Shown: one piece after another, positions 17,603 through 26,745 of the stretch
How the letters are laid out: each line of letters begins with the position of its first letter
Position numbering within the stretch: the first letter of the stretch is position 1
From: Bacteroidales bacterium
Lineage (GTDB): Bacteria; Bacteroidota; Bacteroidia; Bacteroidales; WCHB1-69
NCBI GenBank assembly: GCA_017962845.1
Contig: JAGCUN010000022.1
Span: 1-53,587 of the forward strand
DNA: 53,587 nt
Reading direction: 5' to 3'
Translations under genes and position numbers: made by a program
Notes under the pieces: model-generated
Told to the model about the DNA's origin: nothing
Database searches by the model: none
What the model saw: the letters and a program-made list of their open reading frames with translations, nothing else

Positions 17603-19702
17603 ATGAAAAAATCTTTTCTTTTATCATTGTCATTGATTGTATTCTCTTTGATGATGAGCGCACAACCTATGGAAAAACCGAAAAACAACCCGCTGGTGGA
17701 GCCGTGGAACACCCCGTTCAACACTCCACCTTTTGAGGAAATCAAGGAGGAACACTACCTCCCCGCATTCCAATACGCCTTCGCTGTGGCCAAGGACGAG
17801 CTGTACCGCATCAAAGCGGTGAAGATGAAACCCACCTTTGCCAACACCATCGAGGCGCTCGACCGTTCGGGCCGACTGCTGAACTCCATCTCTGGAATTT
17901 TCTTTAACTTGTTGGAAGCCAACACTTCCGATGGAATGCAGAAGATTGCACAGGAGATCAGTCCCGCCCTGACGGCCTTTTACAACGACCTCTACCTCGA
18001 CCCGGCGCTGTTCAACCGTGTGAAGGCGGTGTACGAGAATCCCGGCGACCTCACGCCCGAGCAGCAGATGCTGCTGGAGAAGACCTACAAGGCCTTCGTG
18101 CGGCAGGGCGCCAACCTGAGCGACAGCGACAAGGAGAAGTTCCGCGACTACAGCATGCGGCTGTCAACGCTGTCGCTGCAGTTCGGACAGAACGTGCTGT
18201 CGGCGGTGAACGCCTATACTAAAGTGATTACCGACGAGAAATTGGTGAGCGGCATCCCCGCCTCCGCACTGGCCATCGCCCGCGACAAGGCTGCCGCCAA
18301 GGGCGAAAAGGGCTGGCTATTTGACCTCTCCATGCCCTCCTGTCTCGCCATCCTCACCTACGCCGACAACCGCGACCTCCGCCACGAGTTCTACATGCAG
18401 TACAACACCCGCGCCTACAAGGGCGAGTTCGACAATCAGGAAGTTGTGAAAGAGATCGTGCTGCTGCGCGACTCTTTAGCTAAGCTGCTGGGTTACAGCA
18501 CTTACGCCGACTATGTGCTCGAAGACCGCATGGCTGAGAATCCCAAGAAGGTGTATGAGCTGGAGGAAAAGCTGCTCAAACATGCCTATCCGAAAGGAAA
18601 GGAAGAGATGAAAAAACTGCAGCAGTTCGCCAATGCCCAAGGGTTCCAGGGCAAGCTGCAACGCTGGGATTTCGCCTATTATTCAGAGAAATACAAAACT
18701 TCGCTGTTCAATGTGAACGACGAGATGCTGAAGCCCTACTTCAAGTTGGAGAGCGTGATTGATGGTGTTTTCGGATTGGCCACCGACCTGTTCGGCTTGA
18801 AGTTTGTGCCGAACGACCAGATTCAGGTCTATCACCCGGATGTGAAGGTGTATGAAGTGTATCGCGAAGGCAAGTTTATGGCGGTGCTGTACCTGGACTT
18901 CCATCCGCGCGAGAGCAAGCGCGGCGGGGCCTGGATGACCGCCTTCCGCGAGCAGTCGGTGGATGCCGACGGCAACGACATCCGTCCGCTGGTATCGTTG
19001 GTCATGAACTTCACTCCCTCCACTGCCGATGCGCCTTCGTTGCTCACTTTCAACGAGGTACGCACCTTCATGCACGAGTTCGGCCATTCGTTGCACGGCA
19101 TGCTGTCGGAGGTGCACTACACGGCGCTTTCCGGCACGAGTGTGCCCCGCGACTTTGTGGAGCTGCCCTCACAACTGTTGGAGAACTGGTCCACCGAGAA
19201 GGAGTTCCTCTCGAAATTCGCCTACCACTACCAAACGCACGAACTGATTCCCGACACGCTGGTGCAGAAGATTCACGATTTCGAGAATTTCCAGTCGGGA
19301 TATGCCTGCTGCCGCCAGCTCACCTTCGGACTTCTTGACATGATGTGGCACACCTGTGATCCCACCAAGGTGGGCGACGTGCTGTCGGCCGAGCGCAAGG
19401 CCATCAAGCGCACCGAGCTGCTGCCCGTGGTGGAAGGCACCTGCATCAGCACCTGCTTCTCGCACATCTTCTCGGGTGGTTATGCGGCAGGGTACTATGG
19501 CTACAAGTGGGCAGAGGTGTTGGATGCCGACGCTTTCTCGCTTTTCAAGGAGAAGGGAGTGTACAACAAGGAAGTCGCTGAGTCGTACCGCCGCAACATC
19601 TTGTCGAAGGGCGGTTCCGAGAAGGCGATGGATCTCTACGTGCGGTTCCGTGGCCGCGAGCCCAAGATTGACGCCCTGCTGGAGCGCAGCGGGTTGAAGT
19701 GA
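17603..19702 (+). CDS. Secreted peptidyl-dipeptidase, M3 family (Dcp-like)
   Basis: 699 residues. A signal peptide (MKKSFLLSLSLIVFSLMMSA) is followed by PLVEPWNTPFNTPPFEEIKEEHYLPAF, the usual start of the Dcp family. The zinc motif HEFGH is at 491-495, with the third ligand expected in the NFQSGYACCRQL region. Such enzymes release dipeptides from peptide C-termini in the periplasm. The frame is open far upstream inside the aminopeptidase gene, but ATG 17603 begins the signal peptide. It probably shares a transcript with the aminopeptidase P gene. Confidence 0.93.
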   Translation: MKKSFLLSLSLIVFSLMMSAQPMEKPKNNPLVEPWNTPFNTPPFEEIKEEHYLPAFQYAFAVAKDELYRIKAVKMKPTFANTIEALDRSGRLLNSISGIFFNLLEANTSDGMQKIAQEISPALTAFYNDLYLDPALFNRVKAVYENPGDLTPEQQMLLEKTYKAFVRQGANLSDSDKEKFRDYSMRLSTLSLQFGQNVLSAVNAYTKVITDEKLVSGIPASALAIARDKAAAKGEKGWLFDLSMPSCLAILTYADNRDLRHEFYMQYNTRAYKGEFDNQEVVKEIVLLRDSLAKLLGYSTYADYVLEDRMAENPKKVYELEEKLLKHAYPKGKEEMKKLQQFANAQGFQGKLQRWDFAYYSEKYKTSLFNVNDEMLKPYFKLESVIDGVFGLATDLFGLKFVPNDQIQVYHPDVKVYEVYREGKFMAVLYLDFHPRESKRGGAWMTAFREQSVDADGNDIRPLVSLVMNFTPSTADAPSLLTFNEVRTFMHEFGHSLHGMLSEVHYTALSGTSVPRDFVELPSQLLENWSTEKEFLSKFAYHYQTHELIPDTLVQKIHDFENFQSGYACCRQLTFGLLDMMWHTCDPTKVGDVLSAERKAIKRTELLPVVEGTCISTCFSHIFSGGYAAGYYGYKWAEVLDADAFSLFKEKGVYNKEVAESYRRNILSKGGSEKAMDLYVRFRGREPKIDALLERSGLK

Positions 19703-19730
19703 TTATTTGAAAAGGGATACCTATCAGGCA

Positions 19731-19788
19731 ATCGTGCCAAAGGCACGATATTCCAGTAACCATAGACAAGGCCATCAGGCCGCAGTCT
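19731..19788. repeat. Structured non-coding element with two hairpins (REP-like)
   Basis: An 8-bp perfect stem ATCGTGCC/GGCACGAT with an AAA loop (19731-19749) is followed by a second hairpin with nested GGCC/GGCC and AGAC/GTCT arms (19764-19788). It lies 28 bases after the peptidase stop. It looks like the hairpin-bearing dispersed elements of Bacteroidetes genomes. No second copy is in the window, so repeat status is inferred. Neither hairpin has a T-tract. Confidence 0.5.
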
Positions 19789-19967
19789 GGGGGAGGGACA
19801 TGCAAAGGGGAAGACGTGCGGGATACACACTACATATTATTTTCGCGTAATCCGAGTCCTTTCGCGGTAAAAATCGTTATGTGAAAAATCCTACCACATT
19901 TCTCCGAAATCAATTTCTATCATGCCAAAATCTGGCACAATCAAAAAATGCACATTTTTGACCGTTT

Positions 19968-20288
19968 GTGGTTTTCGTCGGAATCATCACCCTGCGCAAC
20001 CAGCAGGTCATCCTCGACTGTGATGTCGCCGAATTGTACGGTGTAGAGACCAAAGAAATCAATCAAGCGGTGAGAAATAACCCTGAGAAATTCCCTGAAG
20101 GGTACATTTGGGCGATTGATGATCAAGAGAAAAATGAACTGGTCAAAAATTTTGACCGGTTCGAAAAACAGAAACATTCCTCTGTTTTGCCAAGGGCTTT
20201 TACCGAAAAAAGCCTCTATATGCTGGCCACCATCTTGAAGAGTCCACGGGCGGTACAGACCACCATCGAGAATTGGCGGTTCCTATAA
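19968..20288 (+). pseudogene. ORF6N-domain (phage antirepressor-type) gene remnant
   Basis: The 106-residue frame contains the ORF6N DNA-binding domain: ITLRNQQVILDCDVAELYG, TKEINQAVRNNPEKFPEGY, and FTEKSLYMLATILKSPRAV. Such proteins are typical of phages and mobile islands. It starts from a poor GTG with no conserved N-terminus. It breaks off right after TTIE, where family members continue with a helical segment, and ends by running 6 bases into the 3' end of rlmN. I read it as a fragment truncated at both sides; a short expressed domain cannot be excluded. Confidence 0.7.
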
Positions 20289-21320
20289 CCTTGTCTCTCC
20301 CTTCTTCGCCAGCTGTCCGCAGGCGGCATCGATGTCCTGTCCGCGGCTGTGGCGGATGTTCACCACCATGTTTTTCGACTCGAGGAAGGCGACAAAACGC
20401 TGCACGTTCTCCTCTGGGCTCTTCTCATAGCCGCTGTCGGTGGCATTGTATTCGATGAGGTTGATTTTGACGGGGAACGGCATGCAGAAACGGAACAGCT
20501 TACGGGCATCCTCCACGCTGTCGTTCCACCCTTTCAGCATCAGGTACTCGATGGTGATGCGCTTGCCGGTCTTCTCGTGCAGGTAGCGCAGCGCATCCTG
20601 CAGCATGGCGAAGTTGTTGCTGCGGGTGACGGGCATCCGCAGCGAGCGTTTCAGCTCGTCGGCGCAGTGCAGCGAGAGGGCCACCTCGGGCTTGAAACCG
20701 TCGTCGGCTAACCGCCGGATGCCCTCCGCGATGCCGACCGTGGAGAGGGTGATGCGGCTGGGCGACAGCCCCGGTCCCGCCGGCGCCGTGATGAGCCGCA
20801 CCGACTCCATCACGTTCTCGTAGTTCAGCAACGGCTCGCCCATGCCCATATACACGATGTTGCTGATGGCATGGCCATACAACTGCTCAGCCTCGCGGTT
20901 CATCAGCATGTACTGGTCGAATATTTCCGAAAAGTGCAGGTTGCGGGTGAAGCCTAACGTGCCCGTGGCGCAGAAAGCGCACTTCAACGCGCAACCCACC
21001 TGCGAGGAGATGCAAGCCGTAACGCGCTGTCCTGAAGGAATTAACACGCCTTCCACCTGACAGCCATCATGCAGCGTGAAAAGGTACTTGGCGGTGCCAT
21101 CGCTGCTCTGCACCCGTCGCTCGATAGCCGTGCGCTGGAAGGTGAAATGCTGCTCCAACAGCTGACGCAATGCCACCGAAAGGTTGGTCATCTCACCGAA
21201 AGTCAATGCCCCGCGCTTCCAGAGCCACTCCTCGATTTGGGCTGTACGGAACTTTTTCTCCCCGTTTTGAAGCAGGAACTCGGTTAGCTGCTCGGCTGTG
21301 ATGTGTCGGATATCTTCCAT
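20283..21320 (-). CDS. rlmN: 23S rRNA/tRNA adenine-C2 methyltransferase RlmN
   Basis: 345 residues. RlmN is a radical SAM enzyme that methylates A2503 of 23S rRNA and A37 of some tRNAs. The iron-sulfur cluster motif is Cys110-Cys114-Cys117 (CALKCAFC). The second catalytic cysteine is in DIDAACGQL near the C-terminus. VYMGMGEPLLNYENV and ITLSTVGI are also typical. It is the last gene of a minus-strand run and starts one base after the deacetylase-like gene. Confidence 0.95.
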   Translation of the reverse strand: MEDIRHITAEQLTEFLLQNGEKKFRTAQIEEWLWKRGALTFGEMTNLSVALRQLLEQHFTFQRTAIERRVQSSDGTAKYLFTLHDGCQVEGVLIPSGQRVTACISSQVGCALKCAFCATGTLGFTRNLHFSEIFDQYMLMNREAEQLYGHAISNIVYMGMGEPLLNYENVMESVRLITAPAGPGLSPSRITLSTVGIAEGIRRLADDGFKPEVALSLHCADELKRSLRMPVTRSNNFAMLQDALRYLHEKTGKRITIEYLMLKGWNDSVEDARKLFRFCMPFPVKINLIEYNATDSGYEKSPEENVQRFVAFLESKNMVVNIRHSRGQDIDAACGQLAKKGETRL

Positions 21321-21321
21321 T

Positions 21322-22626
21322 TTACTCGATATTGCAGAAAACTTGTTGGAACCACTGCTCGCTGTCGCGCCCCACGGTGGTGTTGTGCCACAGCAGCACG
21401 AAGTCGCCCTCGGCCTGCTCGCAGGTGTGCAGTAGCCGCTGGATGCTGTCTAAGGCCGCCCCCGGCTGCATCTTCCGGTAAGCGATGAAGGTCATGTCCA
21501 TGGCGATGAGCGGATGCTCGACAACCGTTGTGGCACAGTCATTGACAAGGTCGTAGAGCGGATAGGGGTGGCAGGTGCCACAGCGGAAGCCCTCGCGCTC
21601 GGCGAATCCGAGCGTGTAGTCGTCGGTGAGGCCGCAATGCTGCCACGCCCGCTGGGTTTGCAGCGGATGAAACCGCAGGTAGTGCTGGCGGCCGGCGGTG
21701 ATGGGGCTGCCCGTCACCTCCTCCAACCGCTGCTTCTCGGTGGCGAGCAGATATGGGTCATAGGCGGCATGCAGCCCGCCGTGCAGCCCAATGCCCGCTC
21801 CCATGTCGCGGAGCTTGCCGACAAGAAATGCCGCCTCCGCACTACGGATGTCGTAGCCGCAGTCGTGTTCGCCCTTCTGTTGCGCCTTGATGAAGAAGAG
21901 GCTATCGTGCTGGCGTTCCTTGTCGTACAGTCGCAGCCGCAAACAGGCCTGTAGCAGTGGGTCGGCGGTGCGGTCTTTCCGGGCAGCACGGCACTGGCGG
22001 AAAGACTGACGGAACAGTTTGATAGAGCGATGTTTGAGGAGGTCAGCACCCAGGGTGCGTACATTCTGTAGCCATCCGCCGAACCGCTGAATCAGATCCA
22101 CATCGTGGGTGCTGATGCAGCGGGGGGTGCGCGGCTGTACGTGGAGGTCGGGATGAGCGGCCACCACCCAGCTGCGGAGCAGGAGACCGTAGAAGTCGGC
22201 GACGGGCAGGTCGATGCAGCCGTACCGCTCGTTCAGACTGCCGGCGTAGCAGAAGCGGCCGTGCACGTCGCGGGCATTCCCCTCCTGATATTCCTCCCAG
22301 CGCGACAGCAGCAGGAAGGGCAGCGTGACGAGGTCGCACTGCAGCACGAGCGCATTACCGTCGCAACGATACGGCTGGTCGGTGTCGGGCTGCTGGTAGA
22401 GCGGTACCTGCACACCGAACGGCAAGGTGACCGACTGGAGGGAAAGGTTGCCTGCCGTCAGGGTGTCGGCAGTTTTTTCATCCATTATAAAAAAGTGAAT
22501 ATCAACACCTTCCACCTGCGCAACAGCTTTCTCTCCTTCGATTCGGATGTCTGGGGTAGAATGCGGAAAAGCCACCCTGAGGAGGTGGCTTATGGTGTAT
22601 CGGATGGCGTTATCGGTGAGGCGCAT
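21322..22626 (-). CDS. Polysaccharide deacetylase-like protein (CE4 fold, Bacteroidetes type)
   Basis: 434 residues, no signal peptide. An N-terminal domain of about 165 residues precedes a divergent CE4/NodB-like catalytic region with STHDVDLIQRFGG (metal-binding Asp/His type), a GIGLHGGLHAAYDPYLL motif with paired His, and HYLRFHP. Proteins of this arrangement occur widely in Bacteroidetes, often in envelope polysaccharide contexts; the substrate is unknown. The gene has GC-rich codon use like rlmN, with which it is co-transcribed. Calling it an active deacetylase is an inference. Confidence 0.75.
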   Translation of the reverse strand: MRLTDNAIRYTISHLLRVAFPHSTPDIRIEGEKAVAQVEGVDIHFFIMDEKTADTLTAGNLSLQSVTLPFGVQVPLYQQPDTDQPYRCDGNALVLQCDLVTLPFLLLSRWEEYQEGNARDVHGRFCYAGSLNERYGCIDLPVADFYGLLLRSWVVAAHPDLHVQPRTPRCISTHDVDLIQRFGGWLQNVRTLGADLLKHRSIKLFRQSFRQCRAARKDRTADPLLQACLRLRLYDKERQHDSLFFIKAQQKGEHDCGYDIRSAEAAFLVGKLRDMGAGIGLHGGLHAAYDPYLLATEKQRLEEVTGSPITAGRQHYLRFHPLQTQRAWQHCGLTDDYTLGFAEREGFRCGTCHPYPLYDLVNDCATTVVEHPLIAMDMTFIAYRKMQPGAALDSIQRLLHTCEQAEGDFVLLWHNTTVGRDSEQWFQQVFCNIE

Positions 22627-22635
22627 CCGGAAAAA

Positions 22636-23073
22636 TTATTCAGCGTCGGTTTTGGGAGTCTCCTCGCTTGCGCCCTCTTCTTTCTTCTCTTCCAAATCAA
22701 TCAAATTGTGATCAATCAATTGGTTATACCAAGCAATCACCTTCTTGATGTTGGAGACATACACGCGCTCGCGGTCGTAGTTGGGCAGCACTTCAGCGAA
22801 ATAGGCCTTCATGGCATTGCCATCGGTAAGGCTCACATTGCAGTGCTGTCCGTTTTCTTTTTTATACATAGAAACGAAAACTGATTCGAGGGAAACGTCC
22901 TCATCCTCAGTGAAGATGGAGATGTTTTCGAGGTTGGCCACTCCGTCGTGCGAGAAGGCCGGGAAGCGTTTGCCATCGGCCAGCGACTCAACGATAAAGT
23001 TATTGTTGCCTCTGCTAATCAGTTTGAAAAGTCCGCTTTTTCCTGTGATTGATAAAATTTTGCTTAAATCCAT
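22636..23073 (-). CDS. DUF5606 family protein
   Basis: 145 residues. It begins MDLSKILSITGKSGLFKLI and contains FIVESLADGKRFPAF and ENISIFTEDEDVSL, the signature of the Bacteroidetes DUF5606 family, whose function is unknown. The C-terminus is an acidic low-complexity tail. The frame extends to a TTG at 23082, but the ATG at 23073 matches the family start. It is nine bases upstream of the deacetylase-like gene and 18 bases after the lipoprotein gene, so all four minus-strand genes may form one transcript. Confidence 0.88.
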   Translation of the reverse strand: MDLSKILSITGKSGLFKLISRGNNNFIVESLADGKRFPAFSHDGVANLENISIFTEDEDVSLESVFVSMYKKENGQHCNVSLTDGNAMKAYFAEVLPNYDRERVYVSNIKKVIAWYNQLIDHNLIDLEEKKEEGASEETPKTDAE

Positions 23074-23091
23074 TTTCTTCAATTATTATGG

Positions 23092-23967
23092 TTAATGATA
23101 GTATTCAATTTTTCTTTCAATAACGAAATGACGTTGCTGATTCTTGCTATTCTCCTGATGCGTCCAATTGCCGTGGGAGTCATGTTGGGAATATTCGGTA
23201 ACAATCTCCTCTAAACGAGTAGGTTCCGAGCGTTGATAGACTTCCTTGAGAAGATGGCCTTGGTCGTTGTACTGGGCATGGTAGAACTCCACGTTGCGAC
23301 CGTTGAGGGTGGCGGTACGGTTGATGATATTGCCTTTCTGGTCGTATTCGATGGTGTTCTGCTGATAAGCATCCTGCCCCATCTTGGGAGAAATCCAGTC
23401 GATGCGCACCGGCAGTCCGTTGTTGTCGTTGAGGTAATTCATGTAGTAGGTGTCATCGCCCTGGTTGACCGTGACCTGTTCCACGTTGCCGTTGGGATCG
23501 TTGGTGCAGACGTGCTCGTAGGTGAGCGAGTCGTTGAGATAGTGGCTTTCTTTTACGCGAAAACCTTTATTATCATACTGATATTCAGTATATTCCTTTC
23601 TATTCCCCTCCCCATCAAAAAACTCGTTCAAGGTGATATGTCCTTTAGCGTCAAACGTCACTTTCATCACATAGAGGGTGTCGCCATCGGCATTGGTCAG
23701 CACGCTTCCGCTGAGCCATCCGTTTTGGTTGTAAGTGTCGCTTTTGGTAGAGAAGAAGACCAAAGAGTCGCGGCCATCGGGGAACGGGAGCACCATGTAT
23801 TTGGTGTCGGTTACTGACTTCACTTTTCCAAGAAGGTGGTTCTCGTGCAGACTGGTGCGGTCGGCCGCTGAAACGGCTTTTTCGCCTGTTCCGTTACCTT
23901 TTTCTTGGCAACCTGAAAACAGCAGGCATATCACAGTCGTCAGATATAGAAAGAGTTGCTTGTTCAT
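23092..23967 (-). CDS. Lipoprotein with YD-repeat-like segments
   Basis: 291 residues. The signal peptide ends in lipobox LFSGC (Cys18). The body has repeated strands of the type YDNKGFRVKESHYL, YDQKGNIINRTATL and YNDQGHLLKEVY, each a short beta hairpin with an aromatic-Asp-x-x-Gly core, like RHS/YD repeats. Such repeats are common in surface lipoproteins but do not give a function. The frame runs up to 24000, but that would place the start in front of the promoter; ATG 23967 starts the signal peptide. Confidence 0.78.
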   Translation of the reverse strand: MNKQLFLYLTTVICLLFSGCQEKGNGTGEKAVSAADRTSLHENHLLGKVKSVTDTKYMVLPFPDGRDSLVFFSTKSDTYNQNGWLSGSVLTNADGDTLYVMKVTFDAKGHITLNEFFDGEGNRKEYTEYQYDNKGFRVKESHYLNDSLTYEHVCTNDPNGNVEQVTVNQGDDTYYMNYLNDNNGLPVRIDWISPKMGQDAYQQNTIEYDQKGNIINRTATLNGRNVEFYHAQYNDQGHLLKEVYQRSEPTRLEEIVTEYSQHDSHGNWTHQENSKNQQRHFVIERKIEYYH

Positions 23968-23989
23968 GGTGCTTCTCTGAAAACGGGGG

Positions 23990-23997
23990 CAAAAATA
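23990..23997 (-). promoter_or_regulatory. -7 box of the YD-repeat lipoprotein gene
   Basis: On the minus strand it reads TATTTTTG, a full TAnnTTTG match, about 22 bases before the chosen ATG at 23967. Confidence 0.45.
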
Positions 23998-24071
23998 CAA
24001 TTTTAAATTGAGAGAGGGAAGATTTTGTAAAAAAAACGGGGGATTTTTTTAGAGAAATTAAAAGAAAATAG

Positions 24072-24104
24072 TTGTTTTTCCTGTTGATATTTTTCGTAAT
24101 ATTG
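24072..24104 (+). promoter_or_regulatory. Probable promoter of the DUF4153-like gene
   Basis: TTG at 24072-24074 is followed 22 bases later by TAATATTG (24097-24104), one mismatch from TAnnTTTG. This places the transcript start after the longest possible start codon and supports ATG 24147. Confidence 0.4.
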
Positions 24105-24146
24105 CAAACGGAAAGTTCGATTTCGTATATCAAAAATTCACCCACG

Positions 24147-25979
24147 ATGAGCAACTTCAAAAACTGGTTTAAAAGCCTATTTTTCAATTTCAGCCGAGTG
24201 TTCCAACACTATCAGGCGGGTTGTTTCTTCTCGGCGCTGCTGACCTTCGCCATACTGGTCATCATCTGGGCACATATTGATGAAAGTGAACTCGTTTGGT
24301 GCTGCATCGCCTGGAGCAGCGGCATCGCCACCTGTCTCGCCTTCACCTTTGAATTTGCCTGCCTCACACGAGGTTTCAAACTATGGCATCGGATTGTCGG
24401 CACGGCTGTCATCACCCTTGTGGCGGCGGGCTGCGGAGTACTTTTCTACTTTTATAGGGATAATTACCACTTAGACATCACTGTGGGGTTTGTCACCCTG
24501 CTGTGTATGCTGATTCCCTTCATCGGAAACCGCAGTGTCAACCGAGCGTGGAACTATCATGATACCTTCGTGGGCAGTGTGGCGATTGCGGGCGTGCTGT
24601 GCGGCGTCATCCTGCTCTGCTTGTTTGCCATCATGGGCACCATCACCCTTCTGTTCGACGTTCAACCCGTGAAAATCATGGCAAGCCTTCCCGCCCTCAT
24701 CGGAATTTTTCTGTTCAGCTGCACTGCCGCGGCCCTCATCCCCACCGAGCCGGCCCACTTCGATGAAATGCCCAGTCATCCACGTTTCACCCGTTTCTTG
24801 TCACAACACATCCTGCTGCCGCTCATCTGCGTGGAAGGCATCGTGCTGTATGTCTATGGCTTCTCCATCCTTATCCATTGGGAGCTCCCCAAAGGCGGCA
24901 TCGTTTGGCTGGTTTTCTCCTACGCCATCATCGGCTCGCTCATCTGGTATATGCTTATCCCCGCTTTTCTTTCCGAAGAAAAACATTGGATCAAGTTCTT
25001 CCATCGCGGCTTCTTCATCTCGCTGCTGCCACTGCTCTTCCTGCTCTTTGTGGGACTCTTCCGCCGCATCAGCGACTATGGTCTCACCACCAACCGCTTC
25101 ATCGTTTTCGTCATCAGTTCATGGTTTGCCGTTGTCGCCATCATATTCTCTATCAAGAAATTAAAAAATGTCACCCCGCTCATCCTATCCTTAATCATCA
25201 TTGCCGTATTATCGCTGGTCGGTCCGTGGAGCATGTTCTCCGTTCCCGAAAAGATGCAGAGCATCCGTTTCGAAAGGTTAGCGACCGAATACCATCTGCT
25301 GAAAGACGGACACATCGTCACCCCCGACACCCTCCTCACAAGAGATCAGAATCGGAAGCTCAGCGAGAGCATTGACTTCTTTCTTGATGAATCGCGACAT
25401 CCTGAGAAATTTGCGGAGAAATATTTCAATATTGATGTTGAAAATTTTAAATCAGACTCCTACGAACAGAGAAGAATGCTGATGAACATGCTCAATGGAA
25501 CATACATTGATGAATGGGATCGCGAACACGGGAGTGAAGATGAGGTTGTCGTTGTAACCGAAACCGTTCGGGCTTTTCGCAAAGAGTACCCTTCCAATCC
25601 CATCAACATTTCTGACTATGATTATGCCTTTAACTATTCTTCGAATCATCTCGACGATGGGACTTACAACATGGGTGGTAATAAAATCGAGGTTTACAGA
25701 ACAGATTCTGATACCTGTCCCATACTGCATTTCAAAGTTCTTTCACACGACATTGCCATCAATGTTGCCGACTCGCTCAATCTTCAAGTAGCGACCGATG
25801 ATAATGCAAATAGCTATTTCAACAGTATGCCACGTCATATCATCCGACATTCAGATGAAGATGTAGAGCTTTTACTCGATATTGAACAAGTTGATATTAA
25901 ATTTCTCACAGAAAGCAAGCAGAGAAATCTGGACCGCATTGATTTCAGCGGGTATGTGAGGTTTAAGATGAAAAGATGA
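24147..25979 (+). CDS. Multi-pass membrane protein, DUF4153-like
   Basis: 610 residues from ATG 24147. The N-terminal MSNFKNWFKSLFFNFSRVF amphipathic stretch is followed by about ten to twelve hydrophobic segments (to about residue 375) and then a soluble C-terminal region of about 230 residues. Length, topology and the basic N-terminal helix match DUF4153 proteins of Bacteroidetes, which have no known function. The last codons (ATG AAA AGA TGA) are made by the first unit of the octamer repeat, so the stop codon belongs to the repeat and the original C-terminus may have been a few residues different. Confidence 0.75.
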   Translation: MSNFKNWFKSLFFNFSRVFQHYQAGCFFSALLTFAILVIIWAHIDESELVWCCIAWSSGIATCLAFTFEFACLTRGFKLWHRIVGTAVITLVAAGCGVLFYFYRDNYHLDITVGFVTLLCMLIPFIGNRSVNRAWNYHDTFVGSVAIAGVLCGVILLCLFAIMGTITLLFDVQPVKIMASLPALIGIFLFSCTAAALIPTEPAHFDEMPSHPRFTRFLSQHILLPLICVEGIVLYVYGFSILIHWELPKGGIVWLVFSYAIIGSLIWYMLIPAFLSEEKHWIKFFHRGFFISLLPLLFLLFVGLFRRISDYGLTTNRFIVFVISSWFAVVAIIFSIKKLKNVTPLILSLIIIAVLSLVGPWSMFSVPEKMQSIRFERLATEYHLLKDGHIVTPDTLLTRDQNRKLSESIDFFLDESRHPEKFAEKYFNIDVENFKSDSYEQRRMLMNMLNGTYIDEWDREHGSEDEVVVVTETVRAFRKEYPSNPINISDYDYAFNYSSNHLDDGTYNMGGNKIEVYRTDSDTCPILHFKVLSHDIAINVADSLNLQVATDDNANSYFNSMPRHIIRHSDEDVELLLDIEQVDIKFLTESKQRNLDRIDFSGYVRFKMKR

Positions 25980-26078
25980 AAAGATGAAAAGATGAAAAGA
26001 TGAAAAGATGAAAAGATGAAAAGAGGATGAGAGGATATGAGGAAAAGAGGAAAAGAGGATGAGAGGATATGAGGATTA
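25967..26078. repeat. GATGAAAA octamer array (a)
   Basis: Seven exact, in-phase copies of GATGAAAA run from 25967 to 26022. They are followed by degenerate units including two copies of a 25-base AAAGAGGATGAGAGGATATG-type segment. The first unit carries the stop codon of the DUF4153-like gene. Confidence 0.9.
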
Positions 26079-26102
26079 GAAATTATAATAGCATTTAATA
26101 AT

Positions 26103-26585
26103 ATGAAAAGGAAATTGTTTTTCATGATGTGCGGCGGGTTGTTCTGTATGGGGACGGCAGTGGCACAGAATGCGGTGGTGCCGGTAGGCGGCACCGCATC
26201 GGGAAACGGCGGCTCTGTGACCTATACGGTCGGTCAGATTGCCGTGCAGACCAACAGCGACGGCACTGTCTCCATCAGCGAGGGTGTGCAACAGCCCTAC
26301 GAGATCTCGGTGGTGGGCGTGGACGACTACCCGGGCATCACGCTCAACGCGGTGCTTTTCCCAAACCCGACACAAGGTAATGTACAATTGACCATTGTCA
26401 ACCTGCAATTTGAAGGTGAAGTGAAGGTCTTTGATTCGAATGGCAAATTCTTGTTGTCTAAAAAGATAGAAGGAGAAAACACCGCATTTGACCTTTCCCC
26501 CTATGCTCCTGCCACCTATTACGTGAATGTTTATAGTGGAAAGAAGATGCTCAAGAGTTTCAAGGTAGTGAAGATGGGGATGTGA
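26103..26585 (+). CDS. Small secreted protein with T9SS type A sorting domain
   Basis: 160 residues. The signal peptide ends at GTAVAQ (about 22). A short beta-rich domain follows (GGTASGNGGSVTYTVGQIAV ... SISEGVQQPYEI). The C-terminal sorting domain runs from LFPNPTQGNVQLTIV to YYVNVYSGKKMLKSFKVVK. Small proteins of this form often sit beside large secreted modular proteins in Bacteroidetes; here the collagen/FISUMP gene is 0.7 kb downstream. Its stop is followed after six bases by array (b). Confidence 0.82.
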   Translation: MKRKLFFMMCGGLFCMGTAVAQNAVVPVGGTASGNGGSVTYTVGQIAVQTNSDGTVSISEGVQQPYEISVVGVDDYPGITLNAVLFPNPTQGNVQLTIVNLQFEGEVKVFDSNGKFLLSKKIEGENTAFDLSPYAPATYYVNVYSGKKMLKSFKVVKMGM

Positions 26586-26591
26586 GGATAA

Positions 26592-26743
26592 GATGAAAAG
26601 ATGAAAAGATGAAAAGATGAAGGGATGAAAAGATGAAGGGATGAAGAGATGAAAAGATGAAAAGATGAAGGGATGAGAAGATGAAGGGATGAGAAGATGA
26701 AGGGATGAAGGGATGAAGAGATGAAAAGATGAAAAGATGAAGG
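26592..26743. repeat. GATGAARR octamer array (b), 19 in-phase units
   Basis: Nineteen consecutive 8-bp units of GATGAAAA, GATGAAGG, GATGAGAA or GATGAAGA, with no phase slip. The array fills the whole space between the convergent stops at 26585 and 26746. Because 8 is not a multiple of 3, the plus strand has stops in all three frames, while the minus strand has none. Confidence 0.95.
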
Positions 26744-26745
26744 GA

